Assembly (NCBI GenBank): GCA_964648465.1
Contig: CAZYMU010000042.1
Span: forward strand, 1 to 18,674
Reading direction: 5' to 3'
Source of the DNA: Aminicenans sp964648465
Lineage (GTDB): Bacteria > Acidobacteriota > Aminicenantia > Aminicenantales > Aminicenantaceae
DNA: 18,674 bases
The position numbers and the translations under genes were made by a program. Below the pieces are notes generated by a model. It made no database searches. It was not told the origin of the DNA and worked only from the letters and a program-made list of their open reading frames with translations. Numbering within the stretch: position 1 is the stretch's first letter; each line of letters starts with the position of its first letter. Shown here in pieces: positions 7,207-15,506 of the stretch.

Positions 7207-8817
7207 CTACTTTTTATAAATAATTTCTCCATTGAATACAGTCATTTTTACTTCTGTTTCCATAATCTCTTCGGGCGGGATTTTAAAAAGATTCTGGCTG
7301 AGTACCACAAGATCAGCAAGTTTCCCTCTTTCCAAAGAACCCTTAATATTCTCGGAAAACTCTGCATAAGCACCGCTAAGAGTGTAACCTTTAATAGCCT
7401 CCTCTAACGATATTTTTTGCTCCGGAATCCAGCCCCTTGGGTTTTTCCCATCCAGAGTCTGCCTCGTTACCGCAGCATAAATCCCTGTTATCGGATCCAA
7501 AGGAGCCACTGTCCAATCCGAACCACACGCCAGGACTGCGCCTTTTTCCCTCAGAGATTTGAAAGCATAAGAATATCTGACTCTTTCCTGGCCGATCTTT
7601 CCTTCTGCCCACAGCCCATCATCAATAAGATGATAAGGCTGGACAGAGGCGATAATTTTAATCACTGCAATACGTTCGATGTCTTCAGGAATGAGATGTT
7701 GAGCATGCTCAATTCGCCAGCGCCGATCCTTATATGCATTTCCAGTCATGACTTTCTGCATTATATCAAGGATAATATGATTCGCCTCATCTCCGATAGC
7801 ATGCACAGCAACTTGAAGGCCGGCTTCATCTGCTTCCATAATTCTCTTCTCCATGATTCCTTCTGGAAACATATCAGAAGCAAGTAAGCCTTTGTTTTCA
7901 GCGTTATCAATGTAAGGTTTAAAAAATAAGGCTGTAGATGAACCTAAAGATCCATCGACAAATCCTTTTAACCCGCCTATCTTTAAAAAATTATTTCCAA
8001 AAGGTGCCTTCAATTTTAACCTGGAATATATTTCTATCTCAGATATCGGGATATAAACATAAATCCTCGCTGTGAGCTTATTTTCCTTTAAAAGCTCTTG
8101 GTATACTTCAAAATTCGCAGCACACCCCATATCATGAACAGAAGTTATACCCTTCTCCTTAGCATGTTGTAAAGCTGTTTCAGCGGCTTTCATCTTCTCT
8201 TCAAAACTTGGCTCAGGAATATGCTGTTTAACTAGGCTAATTGCTGCATCTTTTAAAATACCTGAAAGTTCTCCGCTCACAGGGTCTTTGAGTAGTTCTC
8301 CTCCTGAAGGACAAGAAGTGTATTTTGTTATCCCCGCTTTTTTCAAAGCAAGGCTGTTCACAAATACCATATGACTGTCAAGCCGGTTCAAACAAACAGG
8401 ATTGTAAGGAGTAACGCTGTCAATCCATTCCTTTCTAGGTAGTTCCGGAATGTCAAACTTCTGGTGATCCCAATCGCCATTTAAAATCCATTCCCCTTGT
8501 CCCAGATTTTTTGCTTTTTCCGCAATTCTGGCAATAAACTCTTCGCGGTTTGTAACATCCCTCAATTGAATACTCGAGAGGGCAAATCCACCATTCAAAA
8601 AATGTGTGTGGCTGTCGATAAACCCCGGAAGAAGCAAAGCACCTTTTAAATCTATACATTGCGTATTACTTCCGATCATTTTCTTTAACTCTTTGCTATA
8701 GCCAACATCCAGAACTTTTTCCCCTTTAACCGCCACTGCCTCGGCCCAGGGCTGAACTGAGTTCACTGTCCAGACTGCACCGTTAAAAAGGAGAATATCA
8801 GCAATTTCCTTTTTCAT
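7207..8817 (-). CDS. YtcJ-type metal-dependent amidohydrolase
   Basis: Predicted hydrolase of the amidohydrolase superfamily, YtcJ/amidohydrolase_3 branch, 536 residues (normal length). The composite beta-sandwich is built from the N-terminus (ILLFNGAVWTVN) and C-terminus (LADLVVLSQNLF). Between them lies the TIM barrel, with HxH metal ligands H70 and H72 in PGFIDSHTHF, the family block KGFVDGSLGSSTALFF, a further ligand in VHAIGDEAN, RIEHAQHL, and the barrel-end aspartate in ACGSDWTVAPLDP. Characterised relatives act on N-substituted formamides or amides, but substrates of this branch are very varied and none can be named here. No signal peptide is visible, so it is cytoplasmic. The ATG overlaps the stop of the upstream metallo-hydrolase as ATGA, and the exchanger gene follows nine bases after its stop; the three form one unit. 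Confidence 0.92.
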   Translation of the reverse strand: MKKEIADILLFNGAVWTVNSVQPWAEAVAVKGEKVLDVGYSKELKKMIGSNTQCIDLKGALLLPGFIDSHTHFLNGGFALSSIQLRDVTNREEFIARIAEKAKNLGQGEWILNGDWDHQKFDIPELPRKEWIDSVTPYNPVCLNRLDSHMVFVNSLALKKAGITKYTSCPSGGELLKDPVSGELSGILKDAAISLVKQHIPEPSFEEKMKAAETALQHAKEKGITSVHDMGCAANFEVYQELLKENKLTARIYVYIPISEIEIYSRLKLKAPFGNNFLKIGGLKGFVDGSLGSSTALFFKPYIDNAENKGLLASDMFPEGIMEKRIMEADEAGLQVAVHAIGDEANHIILDIMQKVMTGNAYKDRRWRIEHAQHLIPEDIERIAVIKIIASVQPYHLIDDGLWAEGKIGQERVRYSYAFKSLREKGAVLACGSDWTVAPLDPITGIYAAVTRQTLDGKNPRGWIPEQKISLEEAIKGYTLSGAYAEFSENIKGSLERGKLADLVVLSQNLFKIPPEEIMETEVKMTVFNGEIIYKK

Positions 8818-9590
8818 AAAGAAATCCTCATTAAATCTTCTGGAATAATCAAGTTACCTTTATAATTTTTTCTTATTTCCTTTTCCACTTCAACTATTGA
8901 ATAATCCAATTCCCCGAAAAAATGGCAGGGAATCAGGCATTTCACACGGGATTGTTGGGAATAACGTCCCAATTCCAGAGAATTAGTATGCATTGTATGA
9001 ATATAAGGATAATTATTGAAAATGCGTTCTGGTGCACAGCAGTCATGGATAAGAAGATCTATGTCTCTCGTCTCTTGAAAAAGAGGAGGATAGAGCGGTG
9101 TATCTCCTGAATAAATCATCTCTTTATCTTCGGCCTCAAAATAAAAATGAAAAGCCAGAGAAGAAGAATTATGCGGAACTTTAAATGTAGATACCTTTAA
9201 AGAAGGGCCCATACTAAATTTCTCTCCGGGATTCAAAGCAACAAAGTTGATCCTGCATTTTATCTTATCCTTCTGAAGATTAAATAAATCGAGTAACTTC
9301 CTGCAGAAACAAATCGTCTCTTCAGATCCATAGAGATTAATCTGAACCTCATTAAGCATTAAGCTGTGGACAAAGATTGGAAGCCCATAGACATGATCAG
9401 GGTGGATATGAGTAACAATGATAGAACTTATCTTGCCAGGATTAAAACCCAAGCTCGTTATTTTCTTGAAAACACTTCCTGCGCAGTCAATCAATATCAA
9501 ATTTTCATCATAGTTAATAAGGAGAGAGGTATTATCCCTTTCTGGAGTTTCAATGGAACCACCCGTTCCTAAAAAACACAGTTCAACCAT
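8814..9590 (-). CDS. RNase Z-like MBL-fold metallo-hydrolase
   Basis: Predicted cytoplasmic hydrolase of the metallo-beta-lactamase fold, 258 residues from the chosen start. It opens with the typical MVELCFLGTGGS strand, and the metal motif THIHPDH (residues 60-66) follows, with GLP directly after, as in the RNase Z/ElaC branch. Later ligand blocks are IYSGDTPLYPP, LIHDCCAPE and IPCHFFGE. The long exosite arm of true tRNA 3-prime processing enzymes is not evident, so I call it RNase Z-like and do not assign tRNA processing. The reading frame extends upstream to a TTG at 9623 (adding MGKINYKLLLK) with a distant AGGA. The ATG at 9590 matches where the fold begins, though it lacks a Shine-Dalgarno sequence; the start is therefore uncertain. 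Its stop overlaps the amidohydrolase start, suggesting linked steps. Confidence 0.85.
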   Translation of the reverse strand: MVELCFLGTGGSIETPERDNTSLLINYDENLILIDCAGSVFKKITSLGFNPGKISSIIVTHIHPDHVYGLPIFVHSLMLNEVQINLYGSEETICFCRKLLDLFNLQKDKIKCRINFVALNPGEKFSMGPSLKVSTFKVPHNSSSLAFHFYFEAEDKEMIYSGDTPLYPPLFQETRDIDLLIHDCCAPERIFNNYPYIHTMHTNSLELGRYSQQSRVKCLIPCHFFGELDYSIVEVEKEIRKNYKGNLIIPEDLMRISL

Positions 9591-9640
9591 TTTTAATAAC
9601 AATTTATAATTTATCTTGCCCAATAAATCAACTATCCTGC

Positions 9641-9670
9641 TTCATAAGACTGCTGAAATCAAACATTCAA
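9641..9670 (-). promoter_or_regulatory. Possible promoter of the metallo-hydrolase unit
   Basis: On the minus strand TTGAAT (9665-9670) and TATGAA (9641-9646) are 18 bases apart, in the divergent gap to the GHMP kinase gene. Both hexamers are imperfect, so this is tentative. Confidence 0.28.
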
Positions 9671-9730
9671 TATGAACCAGTCTATTCTAAATTTATTGCA
9701 TTTAAAGTTTAATTTATATAAAAAGAAATC

Positions 9731-10810
9731 ATGAAAGAAAAAGAAATATCCGTATCCGCACCTGGAAGGTTATGTCTTCTTGGCGAACATCAGGACTACT
9801 TTGGATTGTCCATCATTGCAGCCGCAATAAACCTTAGAATTTCTATCAGCGGTAAAAAAAGACGGGACGAAATGTTTCATATTAACCTTCCAGATATAGG
9901 AAGGATAGAAGAATTTCCCACTGAAAAAGAACAAGCTTACAATCAAAAAAGAGATTATTTAAAAAGCGCTGTTAATATTCTTAAAAGAGCAGGAGTCCCT
10001 TTAACTTCGGGCTGGGATTGCACTGTAAAAGGATCAATTCCCATAAACTCAGGAACAGCCAGTTCTTCTGCTCTTGTGGTTGCCTGGATAAAATTCCTGC
10101 TTGAATCCTCCAGAGATAAAAGAGCTGAAATGGCGGAAGCAATCGCAGAACTTGCATTCTCCGCAGAAGTTGCTGAATTTAAAGAGCCAGGAGGAAAAAT
10201 GGACCACTATGCCTCTTCTCTGGGTAATGTGATTTCAATAAATTTTGCAGCACCCATGAAAGTAGAGAAATTCAAAAATCCTTTAAAAACATTTATTCTT
10301 GCTGATTCCCTTATCAAAAAAGAAACCACAAATACATTAGGCTTTATTAAAAGCCACGTATTACAGGGACTATCCAGTATTCAAGAAAAAATAAAGAGTT
10401 TCAATTTAAACAGTCCAATCGGCCCCAGAGAAAAAGAGGAAATCAAAAAATTGCCGGACAAAGAAAGGAGATTAATAAGCGGCACTCTCATGACTCGTGA
10501 TATTACGGCCGAAGGAAAAAGACTATTTTTAGCGGATGAATTTGAACATAAGTGTTTCGGCCACCTTCTCTCTAAACAGCAGGATGTCCTAAGAGATTAT
10601 CTCCAGGTTTCTGTGCCCAAAATCGACAAAATGATAGATGCTTCTTTGGAAGCCGGAGCATTAGGGGCAAAAATAAACGGCTCTGGAGAAGGCGGATGTA
10701 TTTTTGCTTACACCCCTGAAAAATCAGAAGAAGTTGTGGAAGCTCTTAAGAAACTCGATACAAAAGTCTATATTGTTCATATAGACGAGGGAGCTCGAAA
10801 AGATAAATAA
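9731..10810 (+). CDS. Galactokinase-like GHMP sugar kinase
   Basis: Predicted cytoplasmic small-molecule kinase of the GHMP superfamily, 359 residues. The N-terminal motif APGRLCLLGEHQDYFG (residues 10-25) follows the galactokinase signature GRxxLxGEHxDY, in which the E-H-x-D-Y residues contact the sugar. The ATP loop is PINSGTASSSAL (104-115). EFKEPGGKMDHYASSLG corresponds to the galactokinase-branch motif carrying the catalytic Asp, and GAKINGSGEGGCIFAY (about 312-327) is the C-terminal GHMP motif. So it probably phosphorylates a sugar at C1; galactose, arabinose and a uronic acid are all possible, and no partner sugar gene (epimerase, uridylyltransferase) sits beside it. Mevalonate and homoserine kinases lack the GEHxDY form. 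The start ATG at 9731 has only a weak AAAGAAA before it. EF-P starts 20 bases after its stop. Confidence 0.88.
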   Translation: MKEKEISVSAPGRLCLLGEHQDYFGLSIIAAAINLRISISGKKRRDEMFHINLPDIGRIEEFPTEKEQAYNQKRDYLKSAVNILKRAGVPLTSGWDCTVKGSIPINSGTASSSALVVAWIKFLLESSRDKRAEMAEAIAELAFSAEVAEFKEPGGKMDHYASSLGNVISINFAAPMKVEKFKNPLKTFILADSLIKKETTNTLGFIKSHVLQGLSSIQEKIKSFNLNSPIGPREKEEIKKLPDKERRLISGTLMTRDITAEGKRLFLADEFEHKCFGHLLSKQQDVLRDYLQVSVPKIDKMIDASLEAGALGAKINGSGEGGCIFAYTPEKSEEVVEALKKLDTKVYIVHIDEGARKDK

Positions 10811-10830
10811 TAAAAACAAATGGAGAAACA

Positions 10831-11400
10831 ATGATTAATGCAACTCAGATTAGAAGAGGCATCATTATAAAAATAGAAGGAGAACTATACAAAGTTCTCG
10901 AAACAACACACATCACACCTGGAAAAGGTCAGGCATTGATGCAGACAAAACTACGCAAACTCAAGGACCAAAGCCTGCATGATTACAGATTTCGTTCAAA
11001 AGATAAGGTCGAACAAGCTTATCTCGAAACAATTGAAATGGAGTATCTATATCAGGAAGGTGATGAATATATATTCATGAACCTTGAAAATTATGAGCAA
11101 ATCAAACTTGCTTCTGAGATTATTGGAACCGCTGTCTACTATCTTATTCCGAATATAGTTTTCTCTATAGAAATGTTTGAAGCGCAGCCAGTAGGTGTAA
11201 CCCCTCCTTTGTTTATTGACTTGAAGGTCATAAAGACCGCTCCATATCTTAAAGGAGCAACCCAATCAGCCAGCAATAAACCTGCTATTTTAGAGACTGG
11301 TATTACAATCAATGTCCCACAATTTATAAAAGAAGGAGACTCAGTCAAGATTGACACCAGGGAAGACAAATATCTTGAACGGATAAGTAGTAAGAAGTAA
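10831..11400 (+). CDS. efp: Elongation factor P
   Basis: Binds the ribosome between the P and E sites and rescues stalling at proline runs. At 189 residues it is full length with three beta domains: KOW-like (about 1-63), a central OB domain, and a C-terminal OB domain (TGITINVPQFIKEGDSVKIDTREDKYLER). The loop that reaches the peptidyl transferase centre reads PGKGQA; its tip lysine K32 corresponds to the modified K34 of Escherichia coli EF-P. That leaves lysylation, aminopentanolylation or no modification open; no epmA, epmB or rhamnosyltransferase gene lies in this window. A good ribosome binding site, GGAG, sits five bases before the ATG (10822-10825). It is probably co-transcribed with the GHMP kinase. 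It converges with the propeller gene, only 17 bases separating the two stops, and I see no terminator hairpin there. Confidence 0.97.
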   Translation: MINATQIRRGIIIKIEGELYKVLETTHITPGKGQALMQTKLRKLKDQSLHDYRFRSKDKVEQAYLETIEMEYLYQEGDEYIFMNLENYEQIKLASEIIGTAVYYLIPNIVFSIEMFEAQPVGVTPPLFIDLKVIKTAPYLKGATQSASNKPAILETGITINVPQFIKEGDSVKIDTREDKYLERISSKK

Positions 11401-11417
11401 GCCTATAAGAATACAAG

Positions 11418-13574
11418 CTAGAATGATTGCCTGTAAACACCGATATTGCCGTGGCTGTCTTTGACTTTTACTGTAATACGATTGTCAAATTTCAATGGAA
11501 GCGGCACTAATATATTGAATCTTTCTTGCCTGGAATCACAGATACCGTCTGTTGAAAAAACCGACCTCCATTCATTAGGGAATATAAGAAATTTTACTTC
11601 TTCGATATCAGAAAAAGAATCTTCTGCCAAAAAACTCACCTGGAGTTTATTATTGTTCCTCACAGCAAGGAATGCTTTTACTACTGGAAGAGAATTGTCA
11701 ATCACAAAAGCACGGCTGACTTTTTCCGACTTCAAGTCCATGCCTAAAGGATTAGAAGGAACATCAACAGCCTCAATTTTCATAAAATAAACTCCATCTG
11801 GAAAAGACAATGTATCAAAAGCAAAGATTTTCTCCCTCCATTTCTCTTTCAAAATCCTCCATTTATCTTCAGTCTGTTTTTTTATGAACACAGAATATTG
11901 AAGGTCATCCCCATTCTCATCAACTGAATCCCATTGAACAGTCTGAAATCCCTTTCTTCGGACCTTTTTAACTAGTACAAAATTTACAGTTTTCTCTTCG
12001 CTTTTGGTCTGTTCTGACAAGCGTACATCCTCTCCCCAGATTATTTCCTTCTGCTCTGGCGGTTTTAAAAAAACTTCATTGGGAGGAAGCCATTCCAACT
12101 TGGTTATGATCGGAGCTACATTAGTCTGAAGATAAAAAAATGAAATTTTCCGCAGTTCAGGAGAGATATTTCCCGATTCTGTCTTAAAAATGGCTTTAAA
12201 TTGGATATATCGTGCCGTAGGGCTTAATATTGGCTCTCCCTTATTATTTCGATACGGTGGAGACCAATTGCTCCAAGTCTTACTGGGCTCGCTGGAGTTG
12301 CCGCTTCGTGTTTGAAACTGAAGCACTGTTTCTGGAGGTATCGCAGCATCCCATTCTATCCTACCCCAGGATGAGAGTATTTTTGTATCGAAAATCCTGC
12401 TTAAATATTCACCATTGAATCTCTGCTCAGAATAAATAATACTCAGTTTGGAAGGATTATTACAGAGAGAATATATGCTTGAATTACGTGGAAATAATAG
12501 ATAAACCTGCTCGGAATCTTTCTGGAGAAGAAGGGATATCCTGCCACTGCTGTCAATAGAATAAATTCTTCCTCTGTTCCCGGTACCAAAAAGAAGTTTT
12601 TTCTCTCTTTCATTCCAGAACAGCGTATAAATCAAATCTTTACTAGAAGACCACAGTTTCTTAGCAATTCCTTGTGGACTAATTTTGTATAGTGCAGACG
12701 GTTGTTTTTTCGCCAAACCCAAAACTTCCTGAGGTCGAACTACAGAAGGGCTAACAGTAATGGAAACATTTGTATCCATTTTCGTTAATACCGGAGTGGT
12801 GATCTTTTTTTCGGGGCTGATAATAGTCCCCCCGGACGCCGCATAAATATTTCCATCATTATCAAAAGCAACGCTTTTTATTTCTTCATAGGGGGATTCA
12901 AATAAAACAAAGGCCTTTTTCTCTTTTGAAATGCGATAAAGTCTTCCTTTCCCACCACTGCCAGCAATCAGGTCATTATTCTTATCCATTTTCAAGCAGA
13001 GAATATGATTTTCTTCTGCTTTCAGCACCAAAACTCCTTCCCCCTGTCTAGATATTTCATAAATTCCTCCGCTTTCACCTACAGCAGCCAGTAAGGAACC
13101 TTTATCTGTGAACAACAAATCCCAGATATATTTTTCTATTGGGTTAAAAAAAACTTCCCCTTTGTCCTTTCCTGTAATTCTATATATCTTTCCATTTGGC
13201 GAAGTTCCTGCATAAAGATTTCCTTCACCATCCTGGGCCAGACAGTAGATATCCATTTCAGGCACTTTAAAATAGGGTTCTATTTTTCCGTCTTTGCTGA
13301 TTCTGTATATCTTTCCTGCATGCCCTGTTCCCAAATATGCCGGCCCTTCTGAAGTAAGAAGGAATGATAAGTAAAATTCCTCAGCCGGCCCTTCTATTAT
13401 TTCTTCCTTTGGAGAGAGCGAAAGAATTCCATTAGAGGAAACAGAAACTCCTTCAAATTTGCCTTCTAAGAATTCATCAATGCGTTGTATCTCATATTTT
13501 TTTGGATGGACAGCATGAAGTATCTGGACAAAAAAGAAAACAATCGCAAAAACTATAACTAAAGATTTTTTCAT
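11418..13574 (-). CDS. Exported seven-repeat beta-propeller protein with C-terminal sandwich domains
   Basis: Unrecognised 718-residue exported protein. A signal peptide (MKKSLVIVFAIVFFFVQILHA) is followed by a beta-propeller. The motif G(T/S)xxxGKIYRIS begins at residues 82, 123, 164 and 205, an exact 41-residue period; less regular copies begin near 246, 330 and 371, giving seven repeats. Blade five is interrupted by an insertion of about 45 residues between ASGG (246) and ALYKIS (294). After the propeller comes a beta-rich, discoidin-like segment (about 385-490: RIFDTK, FQTRSGN, WSNWSPP, ARYIQFKAIF). A fibronectin-type-III-like segment follows (WDSVDENGDDLQYSVFI, FPDGVYFMKIEAVD). The fold assignments are by pattern only. 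The ATG at 13598 would add eight residues but lacks a ribosome binding site, whereas AGGAG precedes the ATG at 13574. It lies downstream of the S55-type gene in the same direction. A ligand-sensing or scaffold role outside the cytoplasm is inference. Confidence 0.75.
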   Translation of the reverse strand: MKKSLVIVFAIVFFFVQILHAVHPKKYEIQRIDEFLEGKFEGVSVSSNGILSLSPKEEIIEGPAEEFYLSFLLTSEGPAYLGTGHAGKIYRISKDGKIEPYFKVPEMDIYCLAQDGEGNLYAGTSPNGKIYRITGKDKGEVFFNPIEKYIWDLLFTDKGSLLAAVGESGGIYEISRQGEGVLVLKAEENHILCLKMDKNNDLIAGSGGKGRLYRISKEKKAFVLFESPYEEIKSVAFDNDGNIYAASGGTIISPEKKITTPVLTKMDTNVSITVSPSVVRPQEVLGLAKKQPSALYKISPQGIAKKLWSSSKDLIYTLFWNEREKKLLFGTGNRGRIYSIDSSGRISLLLQKDSEQVYLLFPRNSSIYSLCNNPSKLSIIYSEQRFNGEYLSRIFDTKILSSWGRIEWDAAIPPETVLQFQTRSGNSSEPSKTWSNWSPPYRNNKGEPILSPTARYIQFKAIFKTESGNISPELRKISFFYLQTNVAPIITKLEWLPPNEVFLKPPEQKEIIWGEDVRLSEQTKSEEKTVNFVLVKKVRRKGFQTVQWDSVDENGDDLQYSVFIKKQTEDKWRILKEKWREKIFAFDTLSFPDGVYFMKIEAVDVPSNPLGMDLKSEKVSRAFVIDNSLPVVKAFLAVRNNNKLQVSFLAEDSFSDIEEVKFLIFPNEWRSVFSTDGICDSRQERFNILVPLPLKFDNRITVKVKDSHGNIGVYRQSF
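12840..13331 (-). repeat. Four exact-period 41-codon repeats inside the propeller gene
   Basis: Four consecutive coding units of 123 bases, each beginning with the GTxxxGKIYRIS-type motif. The DNA copies have diverged, but the protein period is exact and no indels separate the four units. Confidence 0.7.
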
Positions 13575-13583
13575 TCCCTTTAT

Positions 13584-13588
13584 CTCCT
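13584..13588 (-). promoter_or_regulatory. Ribosome binding site deciding the propeller start
   Basis: AGGAG on the minus strand lies nine bases before the ATG at 13574. It favours that start over the in-frame ATG at 13598, which has no purine-rich sequence upstream. Confidence 0.6.
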
Positions 13589-13630
13589 GTTTCTCCATAT
13601 ATTTTTGGAATTCTGAAAATTTAATTCTAT

Positions 13631-15469
13631 TTATTTTATCTTTATAGGAATTAAAGCTGTTCCCTTAAAAACATACGGCACTGCGATTTGAAACTGACTG
13701 AGAGTTGAATTATTAAGCTCAGCAGGAGCAGAAATAGCCACACGGGGGGAAGAAAACATTGATTTCATGGTCGGAGGCAAGTTAGGCATCTCTTCACCCT
13801 TAAGGAAAAGGCCAGGCTTACGCGCCATTATCTTACAATAAATGCGATTATTTTTTCTCTGGTTGCTCAAAATCCTGATCAACTGATCCAAACTACGTGG
13901 AACAAAACCCTGGCTTTTGTATTGGTTCAATTCAACTCTTTGCATTGACATGGCATCGGCTAAAATAAGATAAAATTCAGAACCTGACGGAAGATGGGGG
14001 GCCAAGATGCTTCCTTCTTTTAACTCAACTTGCCCTCTAAAATTTCTAGTAAATATTTTTATATTAATCCGCTCTCCTGGAGAAACGTTATATTTATCAA
14101 GCCAGACCTTTTCCAGGAATGAATATTTAACTTCTTCAGAAGAACGCATGGTAATATCAATTCTGTGAATATCCAAATCCCTGAATTCATTGTTAGTCAG
14201 AAAGAAAACTACGGCAGTAAGAAGGTTAGAAAGGGCTGTAATAGAAGTATCAAAATTTCCAGAAAAAAGGTCTTCCAGATGAACGCTCTTTCCGTTCTCC
14301 AGGTAAATTTCTCCGTTGAAGTCAATTGTAAGGTCTCCGATAGAGCGCTCCTCTACGGGCATAATGCCTGAAACAACAACATTAACTAAGAAAGGTGTAA
14401 GAATCTTGTCCTTAACAATTTTTACTTTGAAATCTTTTATCTCTCCCTTGGCGTTTTGCATCTTAATATTCAATGGCATAAGACGCGGCATTTTCCCCAA
14501 TTCACCAAATACTCCGGAATTGCGATCCTGAGTAAAGCTTCCCACTATCATATCGCTTGATGCAATTTTAAAAGAAGCGGAAAGACTTGGAACAACGGCC
14601 ATTACATTTGCCTTACTCATGACATAATCGACTGTGCCTAAATTATATAAAGGATGGCCAAATGCCAGGACTTTGTTTCCGTCAACACAAGTCACAGTGC
14701 CTATAACAGACATACTTACATCGCCTATTACAAGATCGACACCGACAGCATCTCCTTCCCTCAAAATAAGGTCAGGAGGAGACATCTCTTTAAGAGACTG
14801 GTTTGAGGGTCCTATATTGACAGGGCTAAAACCGAGTTCGGAAAAATACGGTTTCGCCCTTTTAAAAGCACCCGACGAAAATCCGCTAAAAACAAGAGGA
14901 ACATTCAGAGGAGTCAAGTTTTGCCCATCAATTATGGCTGGAGAGCTCTTAAAAAAGACATCCTTGTTTATCCCAAAAAGTTCATCCAGAGTAAGATACT
15001 GTTTTATTGGAATCCGGGCCGAAAAGGAAGACCTTGTCTTGTTTTTTTGTGAAATGGCCAGCATTTCTTTAATCGGGGTTATCCCGGCTATTGCTTCTTT
15101 GGCAAAAGTCGTAATACTGTAGGCAACCGCCCCGACAAGCTTGTCGTCAATATAAACCGGACTCCCGCTCATCCCTTTAATAACACCAGCATTTTTTATA
15201 ATGCCACCTGTGAGTTTTACTAAAATGAGATCTTTTTTTGGCTGAAAATTGCGTAAAACACCCAGAACCTCAACATCAAATTCTTCAATTTTATCTCCAA
15301 CAAAAATAGTTTTTCCCTTGCCTTTCATTCCTGCTTTAATCTGGCTCAAAGGAAAAATTGACACTTCGGCTTCAAGATAGCCAGAAAACAAAAACATGAG
15401 AAATAAAACTAGTGATAATTGTCTAAAGTTTTTTCTACTCATAATATATTTCATTTGCAATCGATTCAT
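13631..15469 (-). CDS. Exported SpoIVB/peptidase-S55-type protein
   Basis: A 612-residue exported protein related to the SpoIVB S55 serine peptidase domain. After a signal peptide (hydrophobic stretch LSLVLFLMFLFSGYLEA), the first block contains GMSGSPVYIDDKLVGAVAY (residues 99-117), which carries the S55 serine signature with S101 as probable nucleophile. A second block, VIGTVTCVDGNKVLAFGHPL (about 255-274), resembles the SpoIVB segment holding the catalytic His, here H272. In SpoIVB the His block precedes the Ser block; here the order is reversed, and no His lies before S101. It may be a circularly arranged peptidase, or a non-catalytic relative. The C-terminal 250 residues are beta-rich and unassigned. 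The start is uncertain: ATGs at 15469, 15454 and 15442 all lack a clear ribosome binding site. It follows the palmitoyltransferase-like gene by 37 bases and precedes the propeller gene, so the three probably share an operon. Confidence 0.82.
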   Translation of the reverse strand: MNRLQMKYIMSRKNFRQLSLVLFLMFLFSGYLEAEVSIFPLSQIKAGMKGKGKTIFVGDKIEEFDVEVLGVLRNFQPKKDLILVKLTGGIIKNAGVIKGMSGSPVYIDDKLVGAVAYSITTFAKEAIAGITPIKEMLAISQKNKTRSSFSARIPIKQYLTLDELFGINKDVFFKSSPAIIDGQNLTPLNVPLVFSGFSSGAFKRAKPYFSELGFSPVNIGPSNQSLKEMSPPDLILREGDAVGVDLVIGDVSMSVIGTVTCVDGNKVLAFGHPLYNLGTVDYVMSKANVMAVVPSLSASFKIASSDMIVGSFTQDRNSGVFGELGKMPRLMPLNIKMQNAKGEIKDFKVKIVKDKILTPFLVNVVVSGIMPVEERSIGDLTIDFNGEIYLENGKSVHLEDLFSGNFDTSITALSNLLTAVVFFLTNNEFRDLDIHRIDITMRSSEEVKYSFLEKVWLDKYNVSPGERINIKIFTRNFRGQVELKEGSILAPHLPSGSEFYLILADAMSMQRVELNQYKSQGFVPRSLDQLIRILSNQRKNNRIYCKIMARKPGLFLKGEEMPNLPPTMKSMFSSPRVAISAPAELNNSTLSQFQIAVPYVFKGTALIPIKIK

Positions 15470-15506
15470 ATTTATTAAAACAACAAAATTCTAATTGTGT
15501 TTCAAT

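Noticed and set aside
8897..8910. Near match to the 12-base box (TTGGATTATTCA on the minus strand)
   Set aside because: It codes conserved residues within the MBL-fold gene and is in the other orientation, so chance and coding explain it.
14634..15122. 162-codon open frame opposite the S55-type gene
   Set aside because: The minus-strand gene has signal peptide and family motifs here; this frame is a composition shadow with no domain.
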